A stretch of DNA of 64,000 nt from Cavia porcellus (GCF_034190915.1 NW_026947493.1:46332501-46396500); one strand, 5' to 3'. Positions 1 through 10,850 are shown, numbered from the stretch's first letter. Notes: generated by a model from the sequence alone, not told the origin. Translations and numbers: made by a program.

Positions 1-321
1 CCTCCTGGCCATTTTGGGCTCTTCAGGCCTTGAGTCAACAAGGTAAAGCACAGAGTTACGATGTGGTTGGGGGTGACTGATGCAGAGTGCTAAGGGGAAA
101 CTGGACTACTACTCCACAGCGCAGGAAAGAAACAATATACATGGAGTGCACGAGACCCAGGCCTTCATCCAGGGAGGATGACAAATTGTCCAGGACCTTC
201 AGGAATGAAGGTGTGGGTCAGAACCAAGACCTGCTGAGGTGCTCGCTGAAGCCAAGGAAGCACAGAATGGGTAGCAGAAGTAGTTCTAAATGCCAGCAAC
301 AGCCGGATTGCTGGAACATTC

Positions 322-440
322 CCGTGATCCCAACACAGACAGGCCGAGTAAGAGGACTGTCACCAGTTTGAGACCAGCCTGGGCTCCATGGTGAGTTCAA
401 GGACAGTCAAAACTGCTTAGCAAAACTGTCTTACAACACA
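322..440 (+). mobile_element. Decayed B1-like SINE
   Basis: GAGACCAGCCTGGGCTCCAT and CCGTGATCCCAACACA are recognisable; the rest is diverged. Confidence 0.45.
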
Positions 441-830
441 AAACTAAATAAATATTAGTTACAACCACATGGTCAGGTGCAGAGATGAGGACTGTAATTA
501 TCACAAGTTCCTTCCTATCTTGTAAATACACTATGCATATATTCACACTCATTAAGCAGAAACTTTTGTTTTCTTTCTTTGTAACACAACATTGGTCAAC
601 TTAACAGAAGTACTAAAGTATTGTTTAATTTACATTACCAGGAGAAGGGTAAGCATCACTAAAGAAAAACAGCTTTCTATTCTAGGGAGGGAATTAGTGC
701 ATTTCCATCTGTACACAGGATGGTTAACACATGTTAAATGTAATTGTGAATTTGCTATTGTTTTGGAGATTTTAAAGAGATATGTCTGGTTTTAAAGTTG
801 ACAAGGAGTGGACTGTGACCAGTATTGTGG

Positions 831-945
831 CATGTTGCTGAACATGGTGGTGCACACCTGCAATCCCAACACTGGGGAGGCTGAGGTAGGAATCAGGCCA
901 GCCTGAACTACACAGCAAGACCAGAACAAAACAAGCAACAACAAA
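831..945 (+). mobile_element. B1-like SINE
   Basis: TGGTGGTGCACACCTGCAAT and CCAGCCTGAACTACACAGC. Confidence 0.8.
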
Positions 946-1179
946 AATTGTTGTGACATGTCACAACTTGAACCGATTAAAAACCACCTGGCAGATTAGG
1001 AAGCACAATTCTGAGTGTGTCTGGATGACTGACACGCAGGCCAGCAAAGGACGGGAAGACGTACCTGCAACAGGGGTGGCCCAACCAATAGACGTGTAGC
1101 CTACATAGGATAAAAGCAGAAAGAAAAAGGAAGTGTCCTCATTTTGGGAGACTGTCACTATTGCCTCTGGCTATTGGTG

Positions 1180-1530
1180 TGCAGTTTCTTCAGCCATCCA
1201 AAGCAGACTCACACTAGTGATTCTTTAGTGAGCTGCCGGGCCTTTAACTTTAAACTGCTGTTACATCATTGATCCTTCTTGAACATTGGCTTCTATTTTG
1301 TTGGACCAAGTTTCTACTGGCTTCTCCAGCTCCTCTGCACAAAGGCAGCCGTTATGGATTCTTCTGCTTCTGATCCTGGGAGGCAGGCACTGGGATTCTC
1401 CTGCTTCTGGTCCTGTAAGTCTACCTAATAAAAATCTTCTTGCATAATTACACATATATTTTCTGTTGATTCTGTTCTTGTAGAGGATCCTAAGTAATAC
1501 AGATTTTGTTACCAGAATAAGTTCCAAAGC
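1180..1530 (+). mobile_element. LTR remnant, ERVL/MLT2-like, with start of internal region
   Basis: An AATAAA-like CTAATAAAAATC, a TTCTGTTGATTCTGTTC-like U5 and a terminal TAATACAG are followed by GATTTTGTTACCAGAATAAG. That last block resembles the Leu-tRNA primer binding site next to ERVL LTRs. Highly diverged, with no coding part seen nearby. Confidence 0.4.
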
Positions 1531-2246
1531 CTCTGCTGGTGAGGGTGGGAAAATGTCTTCCTCTGGCAAAATAATCTCATCAAAATTTAGGAGTTCAACG
1601 TTCCTAGATCCTTCGGATTCCTCCCAAACATCTCTATCCAGTTTATGGAATCCTATTTTCCCATTAAAGCCCTCAGTTTAACTTAAGATGGACTTTGAGG
1701 CTGAGCAGTAAACTTGTGCTCTAACTCAGTCAGTCACACTATAACTGCCTGTGTTTGGTCTTCACACCTTCAGTCCTATGGCTAACAGAGATGATTCTCC
1801 TTAAAAGCTTTAGTGTATGTGGCATCTTGGGAACATGTTTATGCAGCTGGGAACGTGAATATTTCAGCTCATTATTTTCCTTTGTTATTTTGTTGTCATA
1901 CTTTGAAGTCTTTAGATTGTGATTATTATTTTCTTTTTAACAGTTTGTCCAGAGATGTAAGAGCACCTAGCCAACATCATCAGTTTTGTTTTTCTTCAAA
2001 AGGGGAAGAGATGTAGCTCAGTGAAAAGGTCCTGAGTTCCATTCCCAGTACTATGAAAAAAGAAGAAAGTCTTGGAAAGATGTTTACAAAACTAATGACT
2101 GGGGTATTTTGAGAGTGGGAAAGACCTCTGGGAAATGGAAAGATATTTTTCTTATAAGTATTTTTATTATAAGTATTGTTCTTATTTTTTGTCCTTTGGC
2201 CAACATAAACACATTGAAATTAAAGCTTTATTTTATTTGAAATATT

Positions 2247-2394
2247 AAAAAAATTTTTTGAGATAAGGTCTCATTGTATAGTTCAGGCTGACCTTCAATT
2301 TGCTATGTAGTCCAGGCTGGGCTCCAAACACAGTGTCCTCCTGCCTCAGGGTCCCAAGTGCTGGGATTATTGGTATATACCACCATGCCCAGCT
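2247..2394 (-). mobile_element. B1-like SINE
   Basis: TTGAGATAAGGTCTCATTG, two successive AGGCTGRCCTT/AGGCTGGGCT blocks and CCAAGTGCTGGGATTA on plus. Confidence 0.85.
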
Positions 2395-2729
2395 GAGAAT
2401 GAAGTTTTGAGTTTTAAAATCACAGGACTAGCTTATCTAATTTTAAAAAATAAAAATAGGCTTCTGCTTGGTGTGGAAGACTCAGAGCTCTGTCCCTTTT
2501 CTCTTTTCTCTCTACTTCAGCTTCTCTATAGGTACAACGAGGAGGGTAAAATCTACTGTAAAGTATTGAGAGCAGAGTTGGACACATAAATACCATTTTT
2601 CTGATGGTGAAATTTTAGTCAGAGCGTCTAAAGCTTTAAAAATAAATATAAGGCGTGGGAATCACAGAAGCTTTCTGCTCCTTTGAAAAAGGCACCCTAG
2701 GTGCCACACTGGCTGCCCTAAGTACCTGA

Positions 2730-2909
2730 GAACTCATCACCATCCTACTGCTCAGCTTCCCAAGTACTGGGATTACACCTAAAAAGGCCTGTGGCACCAT
2801 ACTCTGACAGTGATTGTTACCAACAGAATTTTGTGACATTCTATAATAAGAATTAGCATTTTTAAATTAATTTTATGATTGGTATAGTTTTGTTTTTGTC
2901 TTTTTGAGA
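2730..2909 (+). repeat. Inverted duplication, left arm
   Basis: Reverse complement of 4231-4410 with about seven differences over 180 bases. It contains the end of a B1-like SINE, about 85 bases of non-SINE AT-rich sequence (ACAGAATTTTGTGACATTCT onward) and the tail of another B1. See the finding. Confidence 0.85.
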
Positions 2910-3069
2910 CACGGTTAGCTGCTGGTGTTCCTTTGGAAGCCTGTCTTTGCTTTGGGGATTAGGAGAATGCTGTGAGTTGAAGTGGCCACAGTATTTTAAG
3001 CAAACCCCTTTTTGTCTTATCTTAGGGATTCCAGCATCTCTCGGTCTATGCCATTAAGAAGCTTGTGCT

Positions 3070-3137
3070 CTCGGAGCTGGGGATTTAACTCAGCAGCATA
3101 AGCGTGAGTTCGATTCCCGGTACCAATAAAAAAAAAA
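3070..3137 (+). mobile_element. ID-like SINE (internally shortened)
   Basis: GGGGATTTAACTCAGCAGCATAAGC joins directly to GTGAGTTCGATTCCCGGTACC, so the anticodon-arm region is deleted. Perfect 13-bp TSD AGAAGCTTGTGCT at 3057-3069 and 3138-3150. Confidence 0.9.
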
Positions 3138-4127
3138 AGAAGCTTGTGCTGTCAACAGCAAAGAGTTCTTTTACTCAGTTCGGATGGAAATCATGAATTA
3201 GCAAAGTGCAGCTCTGCTAGCAGTTCTGATGTCACCAGGTGATACAGGTAATAAAAATGCCCACAATTGACACAGCCAGCAGCTGGTCACTACCACTGCC
3301 AGCCGTCATGCTCTGGTGCCAGTCTCCAGAGCTCTTCAGTGTTAACAGGTCTCAGTATTTGCCTATCTTTCTATTCAGGATAAAATGTCCATGTAGATTT
3401 TTAGGACTTTTGGAGTCTATGTTACCCAAACATCACAAGCACGTTTGCAGGAACACAACAGTGAGTCTTTATTTCAACAGCACCTATGCTGCAGCACAGG
3501 GGACCGGCACACAGTGGGAGGCCTCCTGGGTTAAAATCTGAGAAGTGGCAGGGGAGAGCTGCTTGTATAGCAGCTGCAGGTCTGCACGAGTGAGGGCAGG
3601 GCTGAAGGCTTGCTGTGCATGTTGGACGTGCAAACAGTAGGTCCATACCCCTCTCCCCATCTTAGCCCCTGCAGCGTGCCCTCTCCATCCTTGGAAGACC
3701 ACAGCATCCTGAGCGGTGGGGGGGTGGGGGAGGCACTATGCTGCCTGCCTGGCTGCACTCATGTCAGAGTGGAGAATGGTTCTTTCGTCAGCTAGGGAGG
3801 GACTGAAACAAACTGTCCTAGTCCATTGGGGCACAAGGGATGTGGGCTAACAACCCCCAGCCAAGCCACATCCAGCCCGCAGGGAAAGTGAGAAAGGCAC
3901 TTCTCATTTGCCTTATGTGGATTTAGCTGGGCACAGGAAGTACTATTTTCAGAAAGTGCTGAAGTGAGCTGGGCACAGTGGCACTCAGGAAGCTAAGGCA
4001 GGTAACCCAGGTAACTTAGCAATACCTCACCTCAAAATAATAATAAGAGCAGGGGTTATAGGCCAGTATTCCCTGGGTTCGGTCCCTAGGATGGTCAAAT
4101 CAAATGTTTAAGTTATATCAATCATGG

Positions 4128-4243
4128 GCCAGGTTTGGTTGTACATGCCTATAATCCCAGTACTTGGGAGGCTAAGGCAGGAGGATCATTTCGAGATCAA
4201 GGCCAGCCTAAACTACATAGTGAAACCTTTTCTCAAAAAGACT
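4128..4243 (+). mobile_element. B1-like SINE
   Basis: CCTATAATCCCAGTACTTGG, AAGGCCAGCCTAAACTACAT and tail CTCAAAAAGAC. Its tail is included in the inverted duplication. Confidence 0.85.
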
Positions 4244-4410
4244 AAAACAAAACTATACCAATCATAGAATTAATTTAAAAATGCTAATTCTTATTATAGA
4301 ATGTCACAAAATTCTGTTGGTAACAATCATGTCAGAGTATGGTGCCACAGGCCTTTTTAGGTATAATCCCAATACTTGGGAAGCTGAGGCAGTAGGATAG
4401 TGATGAGTTC
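4231..4410 (-). repeat. Inverted duplication, right arm
   Basis: Partner of 2730-2909, 1.3 kb away. Its left edge coincides with the tail (TCTCAAAAAGAC) of the B1-like SINE at 4128-4243; its right edge abuts an old ID-like SINE. Confidence 0.85.
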
Positions 4411-4421
4411 CAGTTTGAGGC

Positions 4422-4524
4422 CAAAGCCAGGAAAGCAGCTCAGTGGCACAGCACCTGCCTGGAAAGCGCGAGGTCATGAGTTCAATTCTCAGTGCCCGGA
4501 AAAAAAAGAAAAGAAAAGAAAAGA
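4422..4524 (+). mobile_element. Old ID-like SINE
   Basis: CAGCTCAGTGGCACAGCACC, CATGAGTTCAATTCTCAG and a GAAAA-rich tail. It sits at the right edge of the inverted duplication. Confidence 0.7.
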
Positions 4525-5168
4525 GAACCTGTGCCCCTCACCAAAACATGAGAATTACTGTCTTCACCTTACAAATAGAAACAGAGCTCAGAACAGTATT
4601 TTGTTCAAAAGCATAGAATTACTTTTCATGAAAGTTAAGCCCCCATCCATGAGCCAGCCAGGCTCCAATTCGGAAGAGCCAGGATGGGAGTGAAGCTCCC
4701 ACCTGTGAGTGAGGGGCACAGCCCCCGCCCCACCCCTCAACACACACCGAGCAACCAGCGGATTCACAGGAACTGTATTGTTTGGTTGGCTTTGCAACTA
4801 TTTAGAGGACAACAATATGCAATATAGTGGCTATTGTAGGTTTCTTACTATCTTACTACTGTTCTGATTCATTTCATTATTTTGTTTAAAATTAAATTTT
4901 AAAAAAGCATAGAATTAATTTTTTGTTATTTTATTTTATATTTGTGGCATGGGAGAATTGATTGAATCCAGGGCTGTTTCACTGAGCTATGTCCCCTACC
5001 CTTTAAAAAATTTTCAAAAAATTTTTGAAATAGGATCTCAATGGCTAAATTTAGCTAAATTGCTAAATTGTCCAGGTCTGGTTCCAATTTACAGCCCTCC
5101 ATCTCAGCCTCCCATATTGCTGGGATCACAGGCATTGTGCCATCAAATCCAGCAAGTTCTGTTTGTTC

Positions 5169-5170
5169 AT

Positions 5171-5205
<35 letters not shown>

Positions 5206-5206
5206 T
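5169..5206 (+). repeat. (ATTT)n microsatellite
   Basis: Nine uninterrupted ATTT-type units at the tail side of a minus-strand B1, so probably an expanded poly(A) tail. Confidence 0.95.
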
Positions 5207-5207
5207 T

Positions 5208-5352
5208 GTCTTTTTGAGACAGGATCTCGTTATGCAGTTCAGGCTGGCCTTGGGCTCACTTTGTAGCCCACGCTACTCTCGAATTTGCCATGATCCTCCT
5301 GCCTCAGTCTCCTGAGTGCTGAGAATACAGGAGTGCACCACCACACCTGGCT
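5208..5352 (-). mobile_element. B1-like SINE
   Basis: Complete reverse copy starting TGTCTTTTTGAGACAGG, directly after an (ATTT)n tract, with the duplicated AGGCTGGCCTTGGGCTCAC-type block. Confidence 0.9.
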
Positions 5353-5412
5353 CAAATGCTGTTTTAATGTTTAGTCTCTAAATTATTATATCACTTGTCA
5401 GAAAGCAAAAGA

Positions 5413-5560
5413 ATTGGGGATGGTGGCACATACTTGTAAACTCAGAACCGGGAGGCAGAGGCAGGAATATTGCTGCAAATTCAGGGCCAGCCTGGGGCTA
5501 TATAGTAAGCTCAAGGCCATCCCTAAACTACATAGTGAGACTCTGTTTCAAAGAGAGAGA
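5413..5560 (+). mobile_element. B1-like SINE
   Basis: GGGATGGTGGCACATACTTG and both copies of the CAAGGCCA-type internal duplication. Confidence 0.8.
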
Positions 5561-5617
5561 GACAAAGAGGAAAAGTTAGGTTCCTCAGTATGTAAAGGCA
5601 TGTAAAGTGTTCTGTTT

Positions 5618-5702
5618 TGTTTGCAGTGATGCTGGAGATCAGACCTAAGACCTAACACATGCTAAGCAAGCACTCTACAGCTGAGCTGCGTCCCTTGCCC
5701 CA
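5618..5702 (-). mobile_element. Old ID-like SINE
   Basis: Reverse-strand tRNA-like body with a recognisable A-box region (GCTGAGCTGCGTCCC on plus) and a diverged B box. Confidence 0.55.
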
Positions 5703-6270
5703 AAGATTTTTTTTCCTACTGGAGACTGAACGTGGGCCTTTGCACTGAAGTGATACAGAGCTCATTAAATAGAATTTCTCTTTAATAGCTTCAGTGAAAT
5801 TCACTCAAAGTATAAAACAAAAATACTATACTGTTTCTGCTTGGATAATCAAATACCTGAAAGAGGAAAGAGAAAATTTCCATTGTTTTGTTTGAAAATT
5901 TCAACCACAAGGACTCAGAAAGAACACTGGGCCTAGTGGCACAAGTCTGTAATCCCTGGCACTTTGGGAGACTGAGGCAGGACAGTGCAGCTTGTCCAGC
6001 TTGGGCAATTTAATGACATAGTGAGAACTCCACTGTTTTTGTTTTTGTTTTTGTTTTAGTGCTGGAGCTGGAGCTCAAGGTCATGGGTGCCATCCCAGTA
6101 TCATTAAAAAGGATAAAAGACAGAATAATAGAAGAATGCCATTCTTTTCAATAAGGTATTGAAGGTGCTTTTAGGGAAGGCAGAGGATGCCTTTAGCGGT
6201 AAGCCATTGTGCTCTTGATGACTTTGTAAGAAACACATCTTGAAATTAAAGATTTCATGATGAGCACATC

Positions 6271-6693
6271 CTAAACTGGTTTGGAGCTCTTAGATTGTTT
6301 CTTTTTACTGTCCCATACGACCCTGTCAAATAAACCAAGGGCGCGTGTGCCAGCTCTGAAACACCGCAGTGATCTTCCCTGGGAAGGTCCACAGCCTGCG
6401 TGTATCCACTTGCTCAGTCCTGCACCTTCTTGGTCTGGGCAGGCAGCAGCTTCATTTTCCAGCTCATCACACTTGGCCCTGCAAATGGACACTGCCTCTG
6501 GAGACCAGTAAAACCCCTCTCTCCCTTGGGGACTCTGCTGTAGCAGTTGTTCTGGCACATTAATGGATGTCCTAACCAGCCAGTGTTTTCTAAAGCAATG
6601 ACACTTCAAGGTCATATCCTTAAAATCAGGCATGTTCAATATAACGACTGCAGAAATTCGTCCTCTGCAGCACACAGACGCTCCTGGCGACAC
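6271..6693 (-). other. Non-repetitive block with a 140-codon open frame, identity unknown
   Basis: I recognise no domain or family in the product, and no splice sites, A-tail or signals support a gene. The segment lacks SINEs, so the open frame may be chance or a remnant of an old retrocopy. Coding function is not claimed. Confidence 0.2.
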
Positions 6694-6965
6694 CCATCAT
6701 TCATTCTGTGGCTTTTTCCAGCGCCAAGCATAATGGGCATTCCTATGTTAGAGGCATTTTAGAAATCAACAAATCAATGTCTAGTAAGAAGCCTTATACA
6801 TGAGTCAGACCAAGTGTTCAATCAGTACCCAGTGCTTACTCAGGCCACAGCAGGGAAAAGATCCTAGAAATGTATTTTACATGAAAAAATTGGTCAAGAT
6901 TATATGACTTCTCAAATCATATGCTCCAAGGTAAAATAAACAAATTTTCTTTTTCTTGCTGCACT

Positions 6966-7101
6966 TTTTTTAAAGATAGGATCTAGCTATGTAATTCAGG
7001 CTGGCCTTGAACTCACTATGTAGCCTAAACTAGTCTCAAACTTGAGATGATTAACCTCCTGAGTGCTGGGATTATAGGGGTGCACTACCACATCTGACCA
7101 C
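6966..7101 (-). mobile_element. B1-like SINE
   Basis: TTCAGGCTGGCCTTGAACTC and GAGTGCTGGGATTATAGG on plus. Confidence 0.85.
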
Positions 7102-7235
7102 AATAAATAAATAAACTTCTAATCTCTACCAAGTTTCTCAAAATCACCAGCCTCTTTTCTGAAATGGTCAGTAAAGTATTTTCAATATTTTGGGTTGTCT
7201 TTTCCAGGAATCTGTTCAGTAAATCTAGTGAGATA

Positions 7236-7316
7236 TTTTTTAAAACCAAGAATCGAACTCAGGACCTTGTGCTTGCTAGGTAGGCACTTAGGCCACAAAG
7301 CGACATCCCTAGCCCC
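7236..7316 (-). mobile_element. Old ID-like SINE
   Basis: AATCGAACTCAGGACC (B box reversed) and CATCCCTAGCCCC (5' end reversed) on the plus strand. Confidence 0.7.
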
Positions 7317-7470
7317 TATTCAGTAAATCAAAAGAGTGCATACATTGCACTGTGGACATGAATATGATTTTAAAAAGTGAAAAGGGAAATGTCTAAAATA
7401 AAGGGAAAAGAAAAAAATTGGAATTAGAGGGAATATGCCAGAAACATTGTGTGATAAATTGTAGAAAATT

Positions 7471-7571
7471 GGGGCTGAGGATTTAGCTCAGTGGCATAAG
7501 CACCTGCCTTACAAGCAGGCGGTTGTGAGTTCAACCCTGGTACCAATAAAAAAACGAAAAAGACAAAAAAA
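7471..7571 (+). mobile_element. ID-like SINE
   Basis: Full-length body with A and B boxes and a tail ending in AAAAAGAC plus A-run. TSD of about 15 bp at 7456-7470 and 7572-7586 with one mismatch. Confidence 0.9.
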
Positions 7572-7829
7572 AAATTGTAGAAAGTTATTCCAGAAGCAGG
7601 GAATGGTGGTTCGTGCCTGCAAGTTCAGTTACTGGGGAGGCAGAGGTAGCAGAGTTTGAGGTCAGCCTGGGCACCTTAGTGAGACCTTGTCTCAAAATGT
7701 AAGAAAAAGAAAAAAAGGGGAGGGACTACACTCAATGCTACCAAAAAATTTTTACACTATGACTCGTTATTTTGGCAGTAAATGTTATTCCCAGCTGAGC
7801 CAAATAGCACACAATAGTACCTTTATCTA

Positions 7830-8165
7830 TTTGCAATTCATCCCAGCACCTCCACTGGATGCCTGGAAACACAGGGTGCCCCGAACCGGATATATACTCC
7901 CATATGTCTGCTATGTGGTCAAAGAGCACAGTACCAGAGCAATGCCGCCCTTCTGTGTTTTATGCCTGGGGCCTTCTGTCCGTTACAACTCTTGTGCTTT
8001 GGAGCCATTACGGAATAAGCCAAGGGATTCTTGAACATACCAACGTTAATCTGATGGGCAAAACAGCTACTCCAGTGATGAACAGGCAGGCCAAATATAC
8101 AGCATTCATATGCCAGACAAAGCATGACTCATCTCTCAACGTGCCATGTGCAGGATGCCAAGCCA
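7830..8165 (+). mobile_element. Ancient DNA transposon fragment, Tigger/MER44-like
   Basis: The order of short matches (CACTGGATGCCTGGAAACAC, CCGAACCGGATATATACT, then TACAGCATTCATATGCCAGA and a TGACTCATCTC-like block) fits my memory of a pogo/Tigger-type non-autonomous consensus. There is no transposase frame. Open frames of about 100 codons here are not genes. Confidence 0.45.
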
Positions 8166-8182
8166 TTTAAAATGTATGACTT

Positions 8183-8271
8183 GGGGCCAGGGATTTAGCT
8201 CAGCAGCGTAAGCACCTGCCTGACAAGGTCCTGAGTTTGATACATGGTACCAAAAAAAAAAAAAAAAAAAA
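8183..8271 (+). mobile_element. ID-like SINE
   Basis: GGGGCCAGGGATTTAGCTCA start, shortened centre, long A-tail. TSD GTATGACTT at 8174-8182 and 8272-8280. Confidence 0.9.
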
Positions 8272-8528
8272 GTATGACTTGTCTATTTCCAGAATTCTCT
8301 GTTTAGAACTTCAGTCCCTGAGTGAATGTGAGTAGTGAAAACCTTGCAAAGTCAGCTGCCAATAACGGGGGACAACAGTAGTAGCCACACTGTACATTCC
8401 TGTGTGCAGTGATCACCCCAAGACTTCTGCCAGAATTCTGGGATGTAAGCATCGGCATATGCCCTTACCTTCCTGGACCCAGGACTTCCATTTCCTTTTT
8501 TGACCTTTCTTTTATAAAATGACACATT

Positions 8529-8632
8529 GGGGCTGGGGATTTAGCTCAGCGGCATAAGCACCTGCCTTGCAAGCAGGCAGTCGTGAGTTCGATCCCCGGT
8601 ACCGGTAAAAAAGGAAAAAGACCAAAAAAAAA
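8529..8632 (+). mobile_element. ID-like SINE, near-consensus young copy
   Basis: Reads as the apparent consensus from GGGGCTGGGGATTTAGCTCA to GGAAAAAGAC plus A-run. Perfect 16-bp TSD (TATAAAATGACACATT) at 8513-8528 and 8635-8650 indicates a recent insertion. Confidence 0.95.
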
Positions 8633-9513
8633 TCTATAAAATGACACATTGTCCCTAAGCTTTCTAAGAAAGAGCCCACAAGCAAGTGTGTGTTGTTGGG
8701 GGAGGCGTAACAGTAAGGTCTAGATTGAAGGTTTCTTTTCTCTCATTTTCTCATTCTTTGTCCTTCTGTTTTGGTTTCTAAGTGATTTACCTAACATCTC
8801 CTTCCGTTCCTTATACTATGCCTGTCTTTTGTTTTTCTGGGACAGGATCTTGCTGTGTAGACTAGACTGGCCTCAAACTTATGATACTCCTGCCTCAGCC
8901 TCTTCAGTGCTAGAATTATAAGCTTTGATATTTGAAAAACTTTTTGCTGTCAGCCCAATTTGGGCTCAAGGACGAGATCCCAAGATTACCTGTGGGACAC
9001 ATGAAAAATGAAATGTGGGACACATGAAAAATGAAAAAAACAGCAGGCAGCATGGAGCAGAGCACGGAGCCAGAGCGCACGCTAGACAGCTGTGTGCTTA
9101 TTGTATAATCAGCATGCAGGCTGTTATCTCATATTTACACTCTTACACAGTGCTGTCACCCGTGCATGCATGTTCACCTGTGCTAAGTCATGATCACGTA
9201 ACTCTATCCCCCTGTGTGCCTGCACAGGACAAGCAGGGTCACATCCTCGGGTGTCCTTAGACACCCCTGAGCTTTGAAGTAGTCTGAGTGGTTCCCCACA
9301 TTATTGCATTTTGTTTCAGTGCCAGGGCTGAACCCATCAAGTACCCAGCCCTTTTACATTTTTTTATGGAGAGAGCTAAGTTGCTGAGTTGCCCAGGGTG
9401 CTCTCACTTTATGAGCATCCTGACTCTGCTTCCCAGAGTGCTGAGACTCCAGGTGTGCCCTGGCTGCTTCATGTCATTTCCAAGAGCTGCTTGTTTTATA
9501 GTTCCCTATTCTT

Positions 9514-9627
9514 TTTTTTTTTTTTTTTTTTTGTCTTTTTCCTTTTTATCGGTACCAGGGATCAAACTCAGGACCGCCTGCTTGCAAGGCAGGTGCTTAT
9601 ACCGCTGAGCTAAATCCCCAGCCCCTC
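9514..9627 (-). mobile_element. ID-like SINE
   Basis: Full-length minus-strand copy with a long T-run on plus. Perfect 13-bp TSD GTTCCCTATTCTT at 9501-9513 and 9628-9640. Confidence 0.95.
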
Positions 9628-10055
9628 GTTCCCTATTCTTGTCTTGTGAATTCAAGATCTTCTAGTATATTCCAAAAGACTTAGTTTGCTAAGTTTTCTG
9701 CACCATGCCTACTGGGTTTTTTTTTTTTTTTCTTTTTTCTTACTTTGATCGCTGCATGTGTTAAATCTCCTTCCAATTATTAATGATCTCTGTTTAAGGG
9801 GCTGCTGCCCAGATTGGGGGGTGAAAATGAGAGTCAGTTGCTCCTTGTAGAATCTTCCTCCAGGTCTATTAATTTCCTCCCCACCCCACACTTCTAAAAG
9901 AACAGGGAACCTAATTTCCTGAGCCTTTCTAGGTTGTGGAGGTGAAATTGTCTTGATTTTTATCAATTTCCTCACTCTTCAGTAGGAGGCCACTCCGTTA
10001 CATGGGGCTAAACCAAGTGACATTTGACCATTTGTTTTTCAGTCAACAAAAAAGT

Positions 10056-10198
10056 TTGTGGAAGCTGTGTGTGGTGGCGCACACCTATAATCTCAGCCCT
10101 TAGGAGGCTGAGGCAGGAGAATCATTGCGAGTTCCAAGACAGCCTGGCTATCTGAGTTCACGGTCAGGATGGACTACATAGGGAGACCTGTCCCCAAA
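10056..10198 (+). mobile_element. B1-like SINE
   Basis: GCTGTGTGTGGTGGCGCACA, GGAGGCTGAGGCAGGAGAAT and the duplicated middle part. Confidence 0.88.
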
Positions 10199-10518
10199 CA
10201 AAAACAAAAGCAAACACAAAAGAAGGAAGAAAAGGGGCTGGTGGGTGTAGCTCAGATCTCTCTGGGTTCAATTTCCAGGACTGAAAAAACAAACTCCAGA
10301 AGTTTTCAGTCATGAAGGGTAGCACGGGGGAATCAGATTTGGGAAGTGAATAACGTGAAAACATCTCGAAATGCCTAGGAAGCGGTCTGCATCACGCTTG
10401 TCTGTGAGGCTTTGTCCCCTTGCTCCCTGAACACCTCGAGGGATAGACAAGGGTAAGGGAGACAGCTATCCGCCAGCTCCCGCCTGCCTCCGCACCAGGC
10501 TTGTCTCGGATTATTGAC

Positions 10519-10550
10519 CTTTTTTTTTTTTTTTTTTTTTTTATCGGTAC
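10519..10550 (-). mobile_element. ID-like SINE, 3' end only
   Basis: A T-run followed by ATCGGTAC is the reversed tail and 3' end of the ID body. Strongly 5'-truncated at the edge of the CpG island. Confidence 0.7.
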
Positions 10551-10850
10551 AAACCCACAGAGCGGGGCGGGGCGCCTGAGCGCTGTGGGCGGAGCCTGGG
10601 AGCCAGGGCGTGCACGTGAGTGGGCGGGGTGCACAGCCGCGCCGCTCTGCCCCGCCCCCTGCGGCGAGACCCTAGAGGCTCCAGGCTCACGGAGCAAGGA
10701 GGGACTGGGGTGTGGGCGGGGCCTCCCGGCTCGCTGGTGGGGCGGGGCGCCGGCGGAGGCGAGGCCTTGCGCACGCGCCCTCGGGCCTACAGGCAGCGCG
10801 TTCTTCTTCAGCCCCTCAGCTGCGCCCGCCCTTCTCACCTGAAACCGCTG
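10545..10850. promoter_or_regulatory. Orphan CpG island with many GC boxes
   Basis: GC-rich, dense in CpG, with at least six GGGCGG/GGGGCGGGG or CCGCCCC motifs. It begins right after the T-run and GTACC remnant of a minus-strand ID insertion at 10519-10550. No gene I recognise starts here, and the open frames across it (up to 153 codons) are compositional. Confidence 0.6.

Noticed and set aside
8540..8610. True tRNA-Ala gene
   Set aside because: The tRNA-like body lacks a properly pairing acceptor and T stem, has a SINE tail and TSD, and occurs in dozens of copies.
9288..9613. 106- and 74-codon frames with a Phe run
   Set aside because: Produced by the T-run and body of a minus-strand ID SINE.
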